The notes under the pieces: model-generated
What the model saw: only the letters and a program-made list of their open reading frames with translations
Told to the model about the DNA's origin: nothing
Database searches by the model: none
Program-made: the position numbers and the translations under genes
DNA from: JANPLN01 sp041736155
Lineage (GTDB): Bacteria > Bdellovibrionota > Bdellovibrionia > Bdellovibrionales > JAGQZY01
DNA: 64,000 nt
Assembly (NCBI GenBank): GCA_041736155.1
Contig: JBGSUL010000123.1
Span: 1 to 64,000 of the forward strand
Direction of reading: 5' to 3'
Shown here: piece after piece, positions 52,722 through 60,983 of the stretch
Numbering within the stretch: the stretch's first letter is position 1
Layout: the number at the start of each line of letters is the position of its first letter

Positions 52722-54126
52722 TGTCATGATACTGGTATTGCTCGCACCCGCTGTGGGTTGGGCGGTGCCTGTGAAGTTTGCGGCTTGCGCTAAGAATGTG
52801 AAGTTACAAACGCCTAAAAACTCAAGTGGAGTGTTTTTTAACGAAACCTGCGACACAGCTTATGTCCTGCCGCCGCAGGTAGGTACTTTGAAAATATTTA
52901 ACCTGGTTCCTACTGGTGATTTGGCAAATACATGTCAGCAATATACAGATACGGAAGCTGCAATTTCTGCAATCACGTCCTCTCTGAAATTACATGCCCT
53001 GCTTATAGAAAGTTATGCTAAAAAAATTCAAGAATATTCAGAAAATCTTGAGGAAGGATTGTTACCTGTTGGTATGACGGCAGACCAAATGGAAGAAAAA
53101 ATTGATGAGTTGTTGACCAAAATGAATGACAAACAAAACGCGTATTTGGAGAGTATAGAAAATTTGCGCGCCAGTAAAGTTTACTTTGCTAAAGCAGAAG
53201 GGGCAACGGGAAAGTTCTATCTTGTAAGCGAACTTAATAAACTCGTCAGTGAATATCAAAAAAAGAATCCTAGCATCCAATTTTTTCCCATGCCGCTAGA
53301 GCAATCGTATATTTCGATTAACCAAAAATCTGCGAACGCAACAGACTCAACGGACTTTCCGTTAGAAGCTGTAAAGAGTATCGTAAGTGCTCAGATCGGT
53401 TATATGCCGCTTCTTACACAAATTCGTGATCCGCAAAATACTCCGCCCACAATTCCGGAGATCTCTGGCGATATCTTTACTCAAGGTCAAGATGGAGATA
53501 TCGTTCTGTCAGCTTTGGGAGCTTGCCCCCTCTTTAATTCCTCAGGCCTGCCCAAGGACATAAGTTTAAAGGCCTTGGAAACTTATATTAGTGCCAATGT
53601 GGTGTATCAGTACCATCTGCAAATTCTGCGCAAACACTCCATTACGTATAATTTGGGACAATTGGCAAAGCGCATAGAGACATCGTCTAAAAAGGGAGGA
53701 TTTCTTTCGCGTAAAAACGTGCATTCCCTTATAGAGGAATCAAACTCAAAAAAGTGGATCACTTTTGAGATGTACACCGATGATCCTTCTTACAATTACA
53801 CAGCTGAGTATCGCGATGAGATCAAACAGCAGTTTCTCAACAGCGTATTGGCCGAAGTGGCTTATGTCTCTTTTGACAATCCCGGGAATTATCCTTCGCT
53901 CGTAGAGCCGACGGGCCAGTCGGGCGCCGGCGTTGCTGCGGATGCATTAGGTAAGTGTCCTCACATGTATTGCCAAGTGGGAATGTATGCTTTGAAGTTT
54001 ATCGATTCAACTTTTGGTAAAACGACAGCTATTTCTAACTATATTAAAACTCGAGATGTATGGGCGCAAGAAACCGTTAAAGAACAGCAAATGGTTCCTT
54101 ATGTGGGGTCTTATACATTTAAATAG
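52708..54126 (+). CDS. Exported protein, paralogue-like to the 49818 gene
   Basis: 472 residues: signal peptide (MKLFNVMILVLLAPAVGWA), cysteine-bearing strand region (KFAACAKNVK, NETCDTAYVLPP), a coiled coil (about 95-160), a beta region ending ALGACPLFNSSG, a helical region (YQYHLQILRKHSITYNLGQL...WITFEMYTDD) and a C-terminal CPHMYCQVGM. The order parallels the first gene of the cluster. AAGGAGAA precedes the ATG. Confidence 0.72.
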   Translation: MKLFNVMILVLLAPAVGWAVPVKFAACAKNVKLQTPKNSSGVFFNETCDTAYVLPPQVGTLKIFNLVPTGDLANTCQQYTDTEAAISAITSSLKLHALLIESYAKKIQEYSENLEEGLLPVGMTADQMEEKIDELLTKMNDKQNAYLESIENLRASKVYFAKAEGATGKFYLVSELNKLVSEYQKKNPSIQFFPMPLEQSYISINQKSANATDSTDFPLEAVKSIVSAQIGYMPLLTQIRDPQNTPPTIPEISGDIFTQGQDGDIVLSALGACPLFNSSGLPKDISLKALETYISANVVYQYHLQILRKHSITYNLGQLAKRIETSSKKGGFLSRKNVHSLIEESNSKKWITFEMYTDDPSYNYTAEYRDEIKQQFLNSVLAEVAYVSFDNPGNYPSLVEPTGQSGAGVAADALGKCPHMYCQVGMYALKFIDSTFGKTTAISNYIKTRDVWAQETVKEQQMVPYVGSYTFK

Positions 54127-54136
54127 TGGATGGAAT

Positions 54137-54158
54137 GGAGGCTGAGTGTTCAGCCTCC
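54137..54158 (+). terminator. Intercistronic hairpin in the export cluster
   Basis: GGAGGCTGA-GTGT-TCAGCCTCC is a 9-bp perfect stem 11 bases after the 52708 gene stop. It lacks a T-tract and may be a processing or attenuation point between two cluster genes. Confidence 0.5.
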
Positions 54159-54175
54159 GTATTTATGGGGGGCTA

Positions 54176-54766
54176 ATGCGTTACGTTTATTTATTATGCT
54201 TATTATTAATGTATGAGAACGTCTGGGGGAGCGAACCTAAAGACATGCCTCTTATTGAAAGTCATTTTGAATTGAATTCGAAGGAACCTCTACCATCGTG
54301 CAAGATGTTCCAATATCGACAAAAGGAGCGCGAAAAAGTTTTGCGCGAGAAGTTGCATAACTTGCATCAGGATTTGGACCTCGCTCTTTTGTTAAAAGAT
54401 CAATACATCACCAATAAGTTTTTTTTAGACGAAACACTTTGGCGTGATGAGACGGTTACCGTGGTCAATACGTGGAGTATCCCGGAAGAGCTGTCACAAC
54501 GGATGCAAGCGGGCGCTCATCCTGTTTTTCATCTTTCTGGCGATGGCATCAATTGGGTAGAGCAAATCGCCTACTTTCCAGAAGAAGTGACTTTTACTTG
54601 GGATTTGGACCAGCACGTTCTCGAGACTCGTCATCAAACTTACTATGTGGATTTCTGTAAACCACGGGATGCCAGTCGTCTTACATGGACGACGGAAGAT
54701 TTATCAAAATATTTTTTGTCAGTGATGCAATGGCAAAAGGCTCTACAACTTATCAAGGAGAATTAA
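54176..54766 (+). CDS. Exported protein, family unknown
   Basis: 196 residues with a signal peptide (MRYVYLLCLLLMYENVWG). A charged helix (about 42-75, RQKEREKVLREKLHNLHQDL) precedes a beta-rich C-terminal half (VVNTWSIPEELSQRMQAGAH, HLSGDGINWVEQIAYFPEEV). Two cysteines (LPSCKMF and VDFCKPRD). The ATG at 54176 follows a GGGGGGC site. Confidence 0.68.
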   Translation: MRYVYLLCLLLMYENVWGSEPKDMPLIESHFELNSKEPLPSCKMFQYRQKEREKVLREKLHNLHQDLDLALLLKDQYITNKFFLDETLWRDETVTVVNTWSIPEELSQRMQAGAHPVFHLSGDGINWVEQIAYFPEEVTFTWDLDQHVLETRHQTYYVDFCKPRDASRLTWTTEDLSKYFLSVMQWQKALQLIKEN

Positions 54767-54767
54767 C

Positions 54768-55127
54768 ATGAAGAACAAAAAGATTTATCTAATACTTATT
54801 TTAGTTAGTTTGATTACGCTTGTTATAAACTTAAACAAGTCGGAGCCGCAAAGTCGAAGCTCAACAGCTGTGCAGGAAAAAACTGTTGCAGTCCTGCAAC
54901 AGTTGCCGATCAAGGAAATTAAAAGTCAGTACGAAGACTTACAGGCTGAGATTGATGTGATCAAAAAAGAGCTGTCCAGCGTGGATGTGAAAAATGAATT
55001 AGCGAATCCCACGACGACCAAGGAACGCCGGGACTGGATCATTCAACGCATCAACCTTCAAGCTAAAAAGTTGAACCAAATGACTCGTTTAGAAATTGCG
55101 CGGATGAATAAGGAGCTCGAGTTATGA
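54768..55127 (+). CDS. Membrane-anchored coiled-coil protein
   Basis: 119 residues: one N-terminal hydrophobic segment (YLILILVSLITLVINL) not followed by a clear cleavage site, then a soluble helical body (IKSQYEDLQAEIDVIKKELS) predicted as coiled coil. AAGGAGAA precedes the ATG and the stop overlaps the next gene as ATGA. Confidence 0.68.
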   Translation: MKNKKIYLILILVSLITLVINLNKSEPQSRSSTAVQEKTVAVLQQLPIKEIKSQYEDLQAEIDVIKKELSSVDVKNELANPTTTKERRDWIIQRINLQAKKLNQMTRLEIARMNKELEL

Positions 55128-55636
55128 GGTTCCTCCTCGCTTTTATGATCTTAATACACACGGCGTTTACACAGGCCTATGTGTGCCCTAAACAAATGGA
55201 ATCATCGAAGTCGGCGAACGCGGGCCATGCCTTTTTAGCCAAGTGGCCGAGCGCTTTTACTCTCGGCACTTGCCAAGTGGAAATTTATCTTTGTCAGGGA
55301 GACTCTTCTGATGAAAACCAAAACCCCATGGCCGAAATTTTAGTCCGCGATAGCAAAGGTCGCGAAGTGTATGTGCCACTGCAAGTTCCGCAAGAGGAAA
55401 GCACCTTTCTTTTCACCGAGATGATCGTCAACAAACGCACGTTTCATTACGAAAAGACCGATAAATTTTACGAGGTAGAGTTTGGACGAACAGAGGTCAC
55501 GCGTTTGGAAATGACAACCGATTGGGCGGATCTGCATAAACTCAAAAGATTGGAAATCGGTATCTACTCCACCCATCACAAGCTCGATAGTCTGAATGGA
55601 AATGAATCCGAGTGGTTTGTGTGTGAACAGGAATGA
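55124..55636 (+). CDS. Exported protein, last gene of the cluster
   Basis: 170 residues; signal peptide (FLLAFMILIHTAFTQA), beta-rich mature domain with cysteines in YVCPKQM, GTCQVEIYLCQGD and WFVCEQE. It resembles small exported beta-sandwich proteins without a named family. ATGA-coupled to the previous gene; it ends the run begun at 49818. Confidence 0.68.
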   Translation: MRFLLAFMILIHTAFTQAYVCPKQMESSKSANAGHAFLAKWPSAFTLGTCQVEIYLCQGDSSDENQNPMAEILVRDSKGREVYVPLQVPQEESTFLFTEMIVNKRTFHYEKTDKFYEVEFGRTEVTRLEMTTDWADLHKLKRLEIGIYSTHHKLDSLNGNESEWFVCEQE

Positions 55637-55841
55637 CGCTATGTCTTCTGTAAAAAAAAGAGGGTTCATCACCGGATTTTTCTCACTTTTTATACCAGCT
55701 AAACCGGAGGAATGTATGTAAAGTACTAATAAAATTAAGAATTATACGTTTTTCAAAAACATGACCGAGAGTGCGGTCAAGCTTGCTTTCATTTTTTTTC
55801 TCAACTAAGTTTGTTTCGTTCGTAGGGGAGGGGAGTCCAAT

Positions 55842-56252
55842 ATGGCATCTGTGCAGCCAATGAGTTATTCATTAAAAAAATTGATTACGATCTCAGGTTA
55901 TTCGCAGAGACAATTAGCCAAACAGACAAATATCCCTTATTCGACTATCAATGACTTTGTACGCGGCGCTAAGAATAAAAAGCTGAGTAATTATTTTAAG
56001 CTTTTGTCTTATCTTGGGATAGATATCGAAAAAGAAATCAGTCAAAATATCATATCTATTTCGAGCAAAAAGAGTCCGAGTCTGAAAAACCAGCATTCTG
56101 AAGATATTCATCAGCTATTACAAGGTTTAGATCCTTTGCACTGCAAAGAAATTCTAACCACCATAGTGAATCTTCATAAGCTGCAAAAAAATACAAAGTA
56201 TCGAGAGCCGATCGAACGAATAGAACAGCATTTTTTAAAAGGGGGGAAGTAA
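55842..56252 (+). CDS. XRE/Cro-type helix-turn-helix protein
   Basis: 136 residues. The N-terminal HTH is clear (LITISGYSQRQLAKQTNIPYST then INDFVRG), followed by a linker and a helical tail. No catalytic domain. GGGGAGG lies ahead of the ATG. The next gene starts on the base after its stop, so it forms a unit with the winged-helix gene and the exported protein downstream. Confidence 0.75.
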   Translation: MASVQPMSYSLKKLITISGYSQRQLAKQTNIPYSTINDFVRGAKNKKLSNYFKLLSYLGIDIEKEISQNIISISSKKSPSLKNQHSEDIHQLLQGLDPLHCKEILTTIVNLHKLQKNTKYREPIERIEQHFLKGGK

Positions 56253-56789
56253 ATGCAAATGAGTGCATCAACAGATACAATGGATATTCCGACAGGATTT
56301 GATCGTGTCGCAGAAGCAAAAAAGTACTTTTTTTCTAATCTGAGGTGGCATGTTTTATTTTGTCTTTTAGAAAAAAGAGGTTCTTTAACAATCTCGGAAA
56401 TGGCACGTAAAACAGGTATGGATGTTTCTGAAACCGTACGAGCTTTGGAAGCTATGGAGCTTTTGGGATTCATTGCGAGAGGCGAGAGTGGCTACGTCCA
56501 GCAGAAATCCTTTGTTAAAAACACAGTGAATAAAAATGAGATTATGTCGCAATATGTACTGACTAGTGCACAAGCCAATAATCGGATTTTAGAAACTGCC
56601 GGATCATTGACTCACAAGACTTTAACGCTCACGTATAATTCTAATAGAAAGCTTGTTGATGAGCTTCTTGCAAACATTGGGCAAGTGATTGAAGAGTTTA
56701 AAAGAAAATCGGACTTGATCCCGGAGAAATGGGACAATATTTATAATTTATCTTACAGTTTGGCAGAAATGATCGAGGAGAAAGTATGA
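56253..56789 (+). CDS. Winged-helix regulator-like protein
   Basis: 178 residues with a winged-helix region (WHVLFCLLEKRGSLTISEMARKT then MDVSETVRALEAMELLGFIARGE) and a helical C-terminal half. The arrangement recalls regulators of the TIGR02147 group common in Bdellovibrio relatives, but the match is not certain. Begins immediately after the XRE gene stop and ends in an ATGA overlap with the exported-protein gene. Confidence 0.6.
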   Translation: MQMSASTDTMDIPTGFDRVAEAKKYFFSNLRWHVLFCLLEKRGSLTISEMARKTGMDVSETVRALEAMELLGFIARGESGYVQQKSFVKNTVNKNEIMSQYVLTSAQANNRILETAGSLTHKTLTLTYNSNRKLVDELLANIGQVIEEFKRKSDLIPEKWDNIYNLSYSLAEMIEEKV

Positions 56790-57280
56790 AACATTTAATT
56801 TTTATTTTTATTTTTATGTGTATGGTGAGTGTAAACGTGTGGGCCGGGGGCGTGGAGTCTGTATTTTCGAATGCAGAGATGCTCGAGCCATCGTTTGGAC
56901 CTCCAGTCATTCTCAATTTTGATAATATGTTTGTAAAATCACGCCCTACGACGGCAGATATATATATGCAGGCGGCGAAACAAACCTTGGGCACGCAAGA
57001 TGTGGCTATCACAACTTGGGCTCAAGAGGTTGCCAAACAAATGATGGCCGCAGCGGATGAAGAAAGTGAGAAGGCAGAGGCTGATGCTAGCGAAGATTCG
57101 GAAGTGATACACGTGCAAGCCTTTAAGTATGTCGGCTTTGATGCAAATTCTGTCTATATGATGATTAACGGGAAAACATCGCCGTATGAAATCAAACACG
57201 AAGACGTGGCTGCCGCGCCTACTCTGCAAGAAATCGTTGAGAAGGCCGTACAATCAAGTCAATGGATGGTTTCTAAATAA
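56786..57280 (+). CDS. Exported protein controlled by the adjoining regulators (inferred)
   Basis: 164 residues; signal peptide (HLIFIFIFMCMVSVNVWA), acidic middle (EESEKAEADASEDSE), and a compact C-terminal domain (FKYVGFDANSVYMMINGKTS). No family recognised. The fixed ATGA overlap shows it is translated with the winged-helix gene. Confidence 0.68.
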   Translation: MKHLIFIFIFMCMVSVNVWAGGVESVFSNAEMLEPSFGPPVILNFDNMFVKSRPTTADIYMQAAKQTLGTQDVAITTWAQEVAKQMMAAADEESEKAEADASEDSEVIHVQAFKYVGFDANSVYMMINGKTSPYEIKHEDVAAAPTLQEIVEKAVQSSQWMVSK

Positions 57281-57291
57281 AAATTTCAGCT

Positions 57292-57314
57292 GTCCCCATT
57301 TTTAAAATGGGGAC
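57292..57314 (+). terminator. Perfect hairpin after the exported-protein gene
   Basis: GTCCCCATTTT-T-AAAATGGGGAC is an 11-bp perfect stem with a single-base loop, 11 bases after the stop. There is no long T-run. Confidence 0.6.
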
Positions 57315-57415
57315 TTAAGTTCATCATCGACCTGTCCTGAAATGACGGAATGTTATTATTCTGATCTAAGGTGTTAAATTTCTGTTATCACAAAGAAATT
57401 GCAGTATTGGTCTAG

Positions 57416-57457
57416 GTAACTAAAGATTTAGTTGTTAACAACTAAATCTTTAGTTAC
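57416..57457. promoter_or_regulatory. 42-bp perfect palindrome upstream of the BlaI gene
   Basis: GTAACTAAAGATTTAGTTGT plus one T is followed by its exact reverse complement, giving a 42-bp uninterrupted palindrome ending 21 bases before the BlaI-type start codon. Each half holds a smaller dyad of the form ACTAAA-NN-TTTAGT (14 bp), like two BlaI-dimer operators placed head to head. A TTTTTT run follows the palindrome, so it could also act as an attenuator. Confidence 0.85.
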
Positions 57458-57478
57458 TCTTTTTTCAGCGGGGGAACC

Positions 57479-57877
57479 ATGAAAAAAGCAAAAGAGACTC
57501 ACACCATCGATAACAAATTACTGACCGATACCGAGCTCGAGCTAATGACCATTCTGTGGCGCTTAGGTGAGGGGACCGTGGCACAAGTGATGAGCCATTT
57601 GTCGAAACAGAGAGAACTCGCCTACACTTCCGTATCCACCATTCTGCGCATTCTCGAACAAAAAGAAATTTTAAAAACGCGTAAAGAAGGCCGCGGACAT
57701 ATTTATATTCCACTCGTCAGTAAATCAGACTACGAAGCCAAAACAGTCAGGCATGTCGTTGATCGTGTTTTTGATGGCACGCCGCTGGCACTTGTTCGTC
57801 AGCTCCTCGATACCATGGATTTAAACGAAAGTGATGTGCAGGAGTTAAAACAAATGCTGGCGCAGGTGGGGAAATGA
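57479..57877 (+). CDS. BlaI/MecI-family transcriptional repressor
   Basis: 132 residues with the Penicillinase_R winged helix: LTDTELELMTILWRLGEGTV at the start, VAQVMSHLSKQ, then YTSVSTILRILEQKEILKTR KEGRGHIYIPLVSK across the wing, and a C-terminal dimer helix (about 85-130). BlaI repressors are normally cleaved by a BlaR1-type protease after ligand sensing. The gene has the usual partner directly downstream, overlapping ATGA, and a 42-bp palindromic operator upstream. Confidence 0.9.
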   Translation: MKKAKETHTIDNKLLTDTELELMTILWRLGEGTVAQVMSHLSKQRELAYTSVSTILRILEQKEILKTRKEGRGHIYIPLVSKSDYEAKTVRHVVDRVFDGTPLALVRQLLDTMDLNESDVQELKQMLAQVGK

Positions 57878-59484
57878 GTTTTGTGCAAGTTTTATCTGCG
57901 TATATCAATCTACAAATTTTAATTCTTGTAGGTTTTGTAAGTTTAGGTATTTCTTCCTACATTTTTAAAAAACTGCAATGGCAAAGGCCTGCTGCCAGCG
58001 AACTGCGCCTCCATTATCTGGCCATGCAGTTGATTTTATTTCTAACCCTCATGCATCCTTGGTTGCCCCACGCCAATGTATTTACACCTGCTGTGCATGT
58101 GTGGTCTTCATCCTCCCTTAAAAGTTTTGAGCCAGGAATAAAAACACAAGGCTATTTAAGTATTCCCACGCCTCGTGGTCCCGCCATTATGGCGACAGAT
58201 CGAGTGGCATTCACCACAGCGTTTTTGGCCTTTGCTGCCTTGAGCTTGGGTCTCTTTTTTCTGTTTCGAGATTTACGAAATTTGCGCAGAATGCAGCGCC
58301 AATCTTTTCTCATTCGACAAATCGGTCGCGTGCGTATTTTTGCCAACGATCAGATTCATGTGCCTTTTTCTTACTGGACGCCCGCGCGTGCCAATGTAGT
58401 TCTGCCGATGACTTTGATAAATCGTGCCAGCGATTACCGCATGGCCATTTTGCACGAGCTACAGCACCATCGTCAGACCGACACACGTTGGGTGTATGTC
58501 CTGTGGGGACTCAAAGTTGTGTGTTTTATAAACCCAATGATTTATTTATGGAATCGTTGGATCGCTGAGATTCAAGAATTCGCTTGTGATGAAGCCTTGG
58601 TCGACCAAGGGAAAGTGCAATCACAGGCGTATGCACGCTGCCTGATTGAGGTGGCACAAACTGCGCTTCACCAAAAACAGAGGACGATGGGCGCCACTCG
58701 TCTGACGTTTTTAGTGGAGCGCCATTTACTTAAACGGAGGATAGAACGAATGTTTACAAAAACATCAAAACAAAGTGGACGACCTGTGAATAGAATAATG
58801 GCCGTCTTAGTGATAACAATGATGGGGGCCACGGCCTATGCATCCAAAGCGTTGGTGCAAGATCGTCGGGTGAGCTTAGAGCAAGCGCAGTCGATGGCTG
58901 CGCGCGCACAAAGTTCGGCGGGGTTTCCTATCGTCGTCAATGATCTGGTTCTCAAACAACTCAATCGCTATATGGGCACGCCCGAAGGACGTGAGTTTAT
59001 GAGAAATGCCCTGGCACGAATGGAAAATTATCGCACGATGATTTCCCAGAAGCAGCAAGAGTATGGAGTTCCAGAGGAACTGATTGCCATACCGTTGATT
59101 GAGTCGGGTTATCAGAACTTACCGCAAGCGCAGAACTCCGCATGGCCACAATGGAATGCGGCTGGCATCTGGCAATTTATTCGCTCGACGGCGAAAAATT
59201 ATGGTTTGCGGGTGAACGAGCAGCAAGACGATCGTTTGAACACTACGCTATTGACCGATGCAGCCATGCGCTACTTGCAGTCGAATCATCTGCGATTTAG
59301 AGACTGGCATCTCTCTCTATTGGCATACAACATGGGGGAGAGCGCTGTGCAAAAGGGAATGGATGCCTTAGGTACGCGTGATGCGTGGACGTTAATCCGC
59401 AACGGTCACGAGGGAGATAAGGATTATTTGCCAAAACTCATGGCAGCCATTCTTATTATGAAAAACCCAGAATCGGTACAGTGA
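57874..59484 (+). CDS. BlaR1-like M56 membrane protease fused to a lytic transglycosylase (SLT) domain
   Basis: 536 residues. The N-terminal half is BlaR1/MecR1-like: about four membrane helices, a cytoplasmic zinc protease with HELQHH (194-199) and EFACDEALVD (235 onward). After a last membrane helix (about 306-324) the extracytoplasmic part is not a penicillin-binding sensor; it is an MltD/Slt70-type SLT domain (about 375-525) with the catalytic Glu410 in PLIESGYQN, GIWQFI near 431, and LAYNMGE. This suggests a receptor that senses or cuts cell wall glycan and signals inward by proteolysis of BlaI. A hairpin at 59492-59517 follows. Confidence 0.88.
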   Translation: MSFVQVLSAYINLQILILVGFVSLGISSYIFKKLQWQRPAASELRLHYLAMQLILFLTLMHPWLPHANVFTPAVHVWSSSSLKSFEPGIKTQGYLSIPTPRGPAIMATDRVAFTTAFLAFAALSLGLFFLFRDLRNLRRMQRQSFLIRQIGRVRIFANDQIHVPFSYWTPARANVVLPMTLINRASDYRMAILHELQHHRQTDTRWVYVLWGLKVVCFINPMIYLWNRWIAEIQEFACDEALVDQGKVQSQAYARCLIEVAQTALHQKQRTMGATRLTFLVERHLLKRRIERMFTKTSKQSGRPVNRIMAVLVITMMGATAYASKALVQDRRVSLEQAQSMAARAQSSAGFPIVVNDLVLKQLNRYMGTPEGREFMRNALARMENYRTMISQKQQEYGVPEELIAIPLIESGYQNLPQAQNSAWPQWNAAGIWQFIRSTAKNYGLRVNEQQDDRLNTTLLTDAAMRYLQSNHLRFRDWHLSLLAYNMGESAVQKGMDALGTRDAWTLIRNGHEGDKDYLPKLMAAILIMKNPESVQ

Positions 59485-59783
59485 TTGTGTCAGGGGCTTC
59501 CTGAAAAGGGAGCTCCTATTTAACAACAGCGTTTTATAAACCTCCATTCGCTAAGAGTGAAGGCAATCTCTAAGTTGGAGAGATTCGGAGCTTTACAGTT
59601 CTAGGGCCAACGTGAGGCACTTTCCACATAGAATTCGTTATGGGTACCGTAGACAATAACTCTACAATTTGCAAAATCTACATCTTGGTTCGCCATGTTC
59701 TTTTTATGGATCGTGACACAATGTATTCAGTGTTTTGTCGCTGGCCTATTTACATTCTGAAAAGTCTTGTTCATAGTTGAGGA
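59485..59783. other. 299-base region with terminator-like hairpin and a possible remnant frame
   Basis: 59492-59517 folds into a 10-bp stem with two G-T pairs (AGGGGCTTCC/GGGAGCTCCT), probably ending the BlaI/M56 transcript. A small ATCTCT-AGAGAT hairpin is near 59566. The minus strand 59601-59737 holds a stop-free stretch containing FANCRVIVYGTHNEFYVESA, which looks like a protein fragment but has no supported start. Confidence 0.45.
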
Positions 59784-60428
59784 ATGGAAAAGATATTTTT
59801 GATAATTCTTTTTATCTTGGCTGGGAATGGATGTTCTTCCTTGCGACCGAGTGATTGTTCAGGAAAAAATTGGCGCGATGTTGGGTCTCGTGAGGTGTTG
59901 GCGTCGTCCGTCGACCCTTCTATGGCCGATCATCACGAGAAGTGGTGTACAGTTGGAACTTTTAACCGCGCCGAGTATGAGGCTGGATATGCGATTGGGC
60001 TGAAAGCCTACTGCACGCCTTCCCACTTTTTTTACAAAGGAGAAATGGGAGGGTCAGTAAGAATAAAAATGTGCCCACCAGAACGAAAAGACGAACTCTG
60101 GTCGCATTACTCCAAGGGGCTTGATCTCAATTGGAATAAGCGCGCCTATCTGCGTCTCAAAGAGCGTATGGAGGAAAATGAAAAAGAAGGTGGATCCAGT
60201 TTATGGACCTCATCCTTCAGCGATCAACAAGAGCTCGATGAATTAAACACAAAAATCGATCAAGCCATTGCCGTCGCCCCTGATTACGATGAGTACTGTC
60301 GCAATGAAAAAGAAGGTAAGGAATTGTTTAAAAAAATGACGCCAAAATTCATTCTCAATCTGGCTGAAGTCGCGGGCGACAAAACACTTGAGGAATGCTC
60401 ACGAAAAAAGCCCAAGGCAATCCAATAA
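59784..60428 (+). CDS. DUF2799-type lipoprotein
   Basis: 214 residues. Signal peptide with a GNGC lipobox (Cys17), then the DUF2799-like core: NWRDVGSREVLASS, FNRAEYEAGYAIGLKAYCTP and VRIKMCPPERKDELWSHYSK. C-terminal cysteines at YDEYCRNEKEG and EECSRKK. DUF2799 lipoproteins are envelope proteins of unknown function. Monocistronic. Confidence 0.75.
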   Translation: MEKIFLIILFILAGNGCSSLRPSDCSGKNWRDVGSREVLASSVDPSMADHHEKWCTVGTFNRAEYEAGYAIGLKAYCTPSHFFYKGEMGGSVRIKMCPPERKDELWSHYSKGLDLNWNKRAYLRLKERMEENEKEGGSSLWTSSFSDQQELDELNTKIDQAIAVAPDYDEYCRNEKEGKELFKKMTPKFILNLAEVAGDKTLEECSRKKPKAIQ

Positions 60429-60443
60429 TGTGGGGAGAAAATT

Positions 60444-60560
60444 TTATCTGTCGCGCTTACGGGGAGCTGCTACTTGAATGGGAACAGGTTCACTATGGCG
60501 TTTATGTAAGTATGCGATACCAGCGATGATGACCAAAAAATAAATGAGTATCAAATCCAT
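60444..60560 (-). CDS. Putative 38-residue membrane peptide
   Basis: A 39-codon frame: LILIYFLVIIAGIAYLHK near the N-terminus as one membrane helix, ending in the basic RKRDR. GGGAGAAAAT gives a strong ribosome site right before the ATG at 60560. It is 60 bases downstream of the CsbD gene in the same direction. Small membrane peptides near stress genes are common, but expression is unproven. Confidence 0.5.
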   Translation of the reverse strand: MDLILIYFLVIIAGIAYLHKRHSEPVPIQVAAPRKRDR

Positions 60561-60620
60561 ATTTTCTCCCTTGAGACATTTGAGCGAACGACCCAAGTCG
60601 TCCACTCAAATCTAGACCCA

Positions 60621-60857
60621 TTAATTAGGTTTGGCTTTTTCGTCAGCAGAGACTGTAGGCTCCAGAGATTTTTTAAAGTCGCTATACTCTTGATGTGCTT
60701 TGTCTTTGGTATAACCGTAAGTCGTTTGAATTTTATCGGCAATCAAATCGAGATTTCCTTTAAAGCCATCGACATCGGAATCAGCAAGTTTGCTCCATTT
60801 GGTTTTGATTTTCCCTTTGAGCTCGGTCCAATCTGTATTTTGTTTATTTTCTTCCAT
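60621..60857 (-). CDS. CsbD-family stress protein
   Basis: A 78-residue soluble protein of the CsbD/YjbJ type: WTELKGKIKTKWSKLADSDV and the GKGNLDLIADKIQTTYGYTK helix hairpin, rich in Lys and Asp. The family is induced in general stress; the biochemical role is unknown. I start at the ATG at 60857 after AAGGAGAGT. Confidence 0.8.
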   Translation of the reverse strand: MEENKQNTDWTELKGKIKTKWSKLADSDVDGFKGNLDLIADKIQTTYGYTKDKAHQEYSDFKKSLEPTVSADEKAKPN

Positions 60858-60983
60858 TTGTACTCTCCTTGGTGAGTCACTTCGAGAAGGAAGTGACAAG
60901 TTAAGCGGTTCTGAAACTTATACTGCCCAAGATGAATTAATAATAAAAATATATAATAAGTATGTTATACATAGAAATTAACT

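Noticed and set aside
55651..55731. 26-codon frame and a tiny ATG-TAT-GTA-AAG-TAC frame with a GGAGG site
   Set aside because: Very short, no conservation argument; left as leader DNA of the regulator trio.
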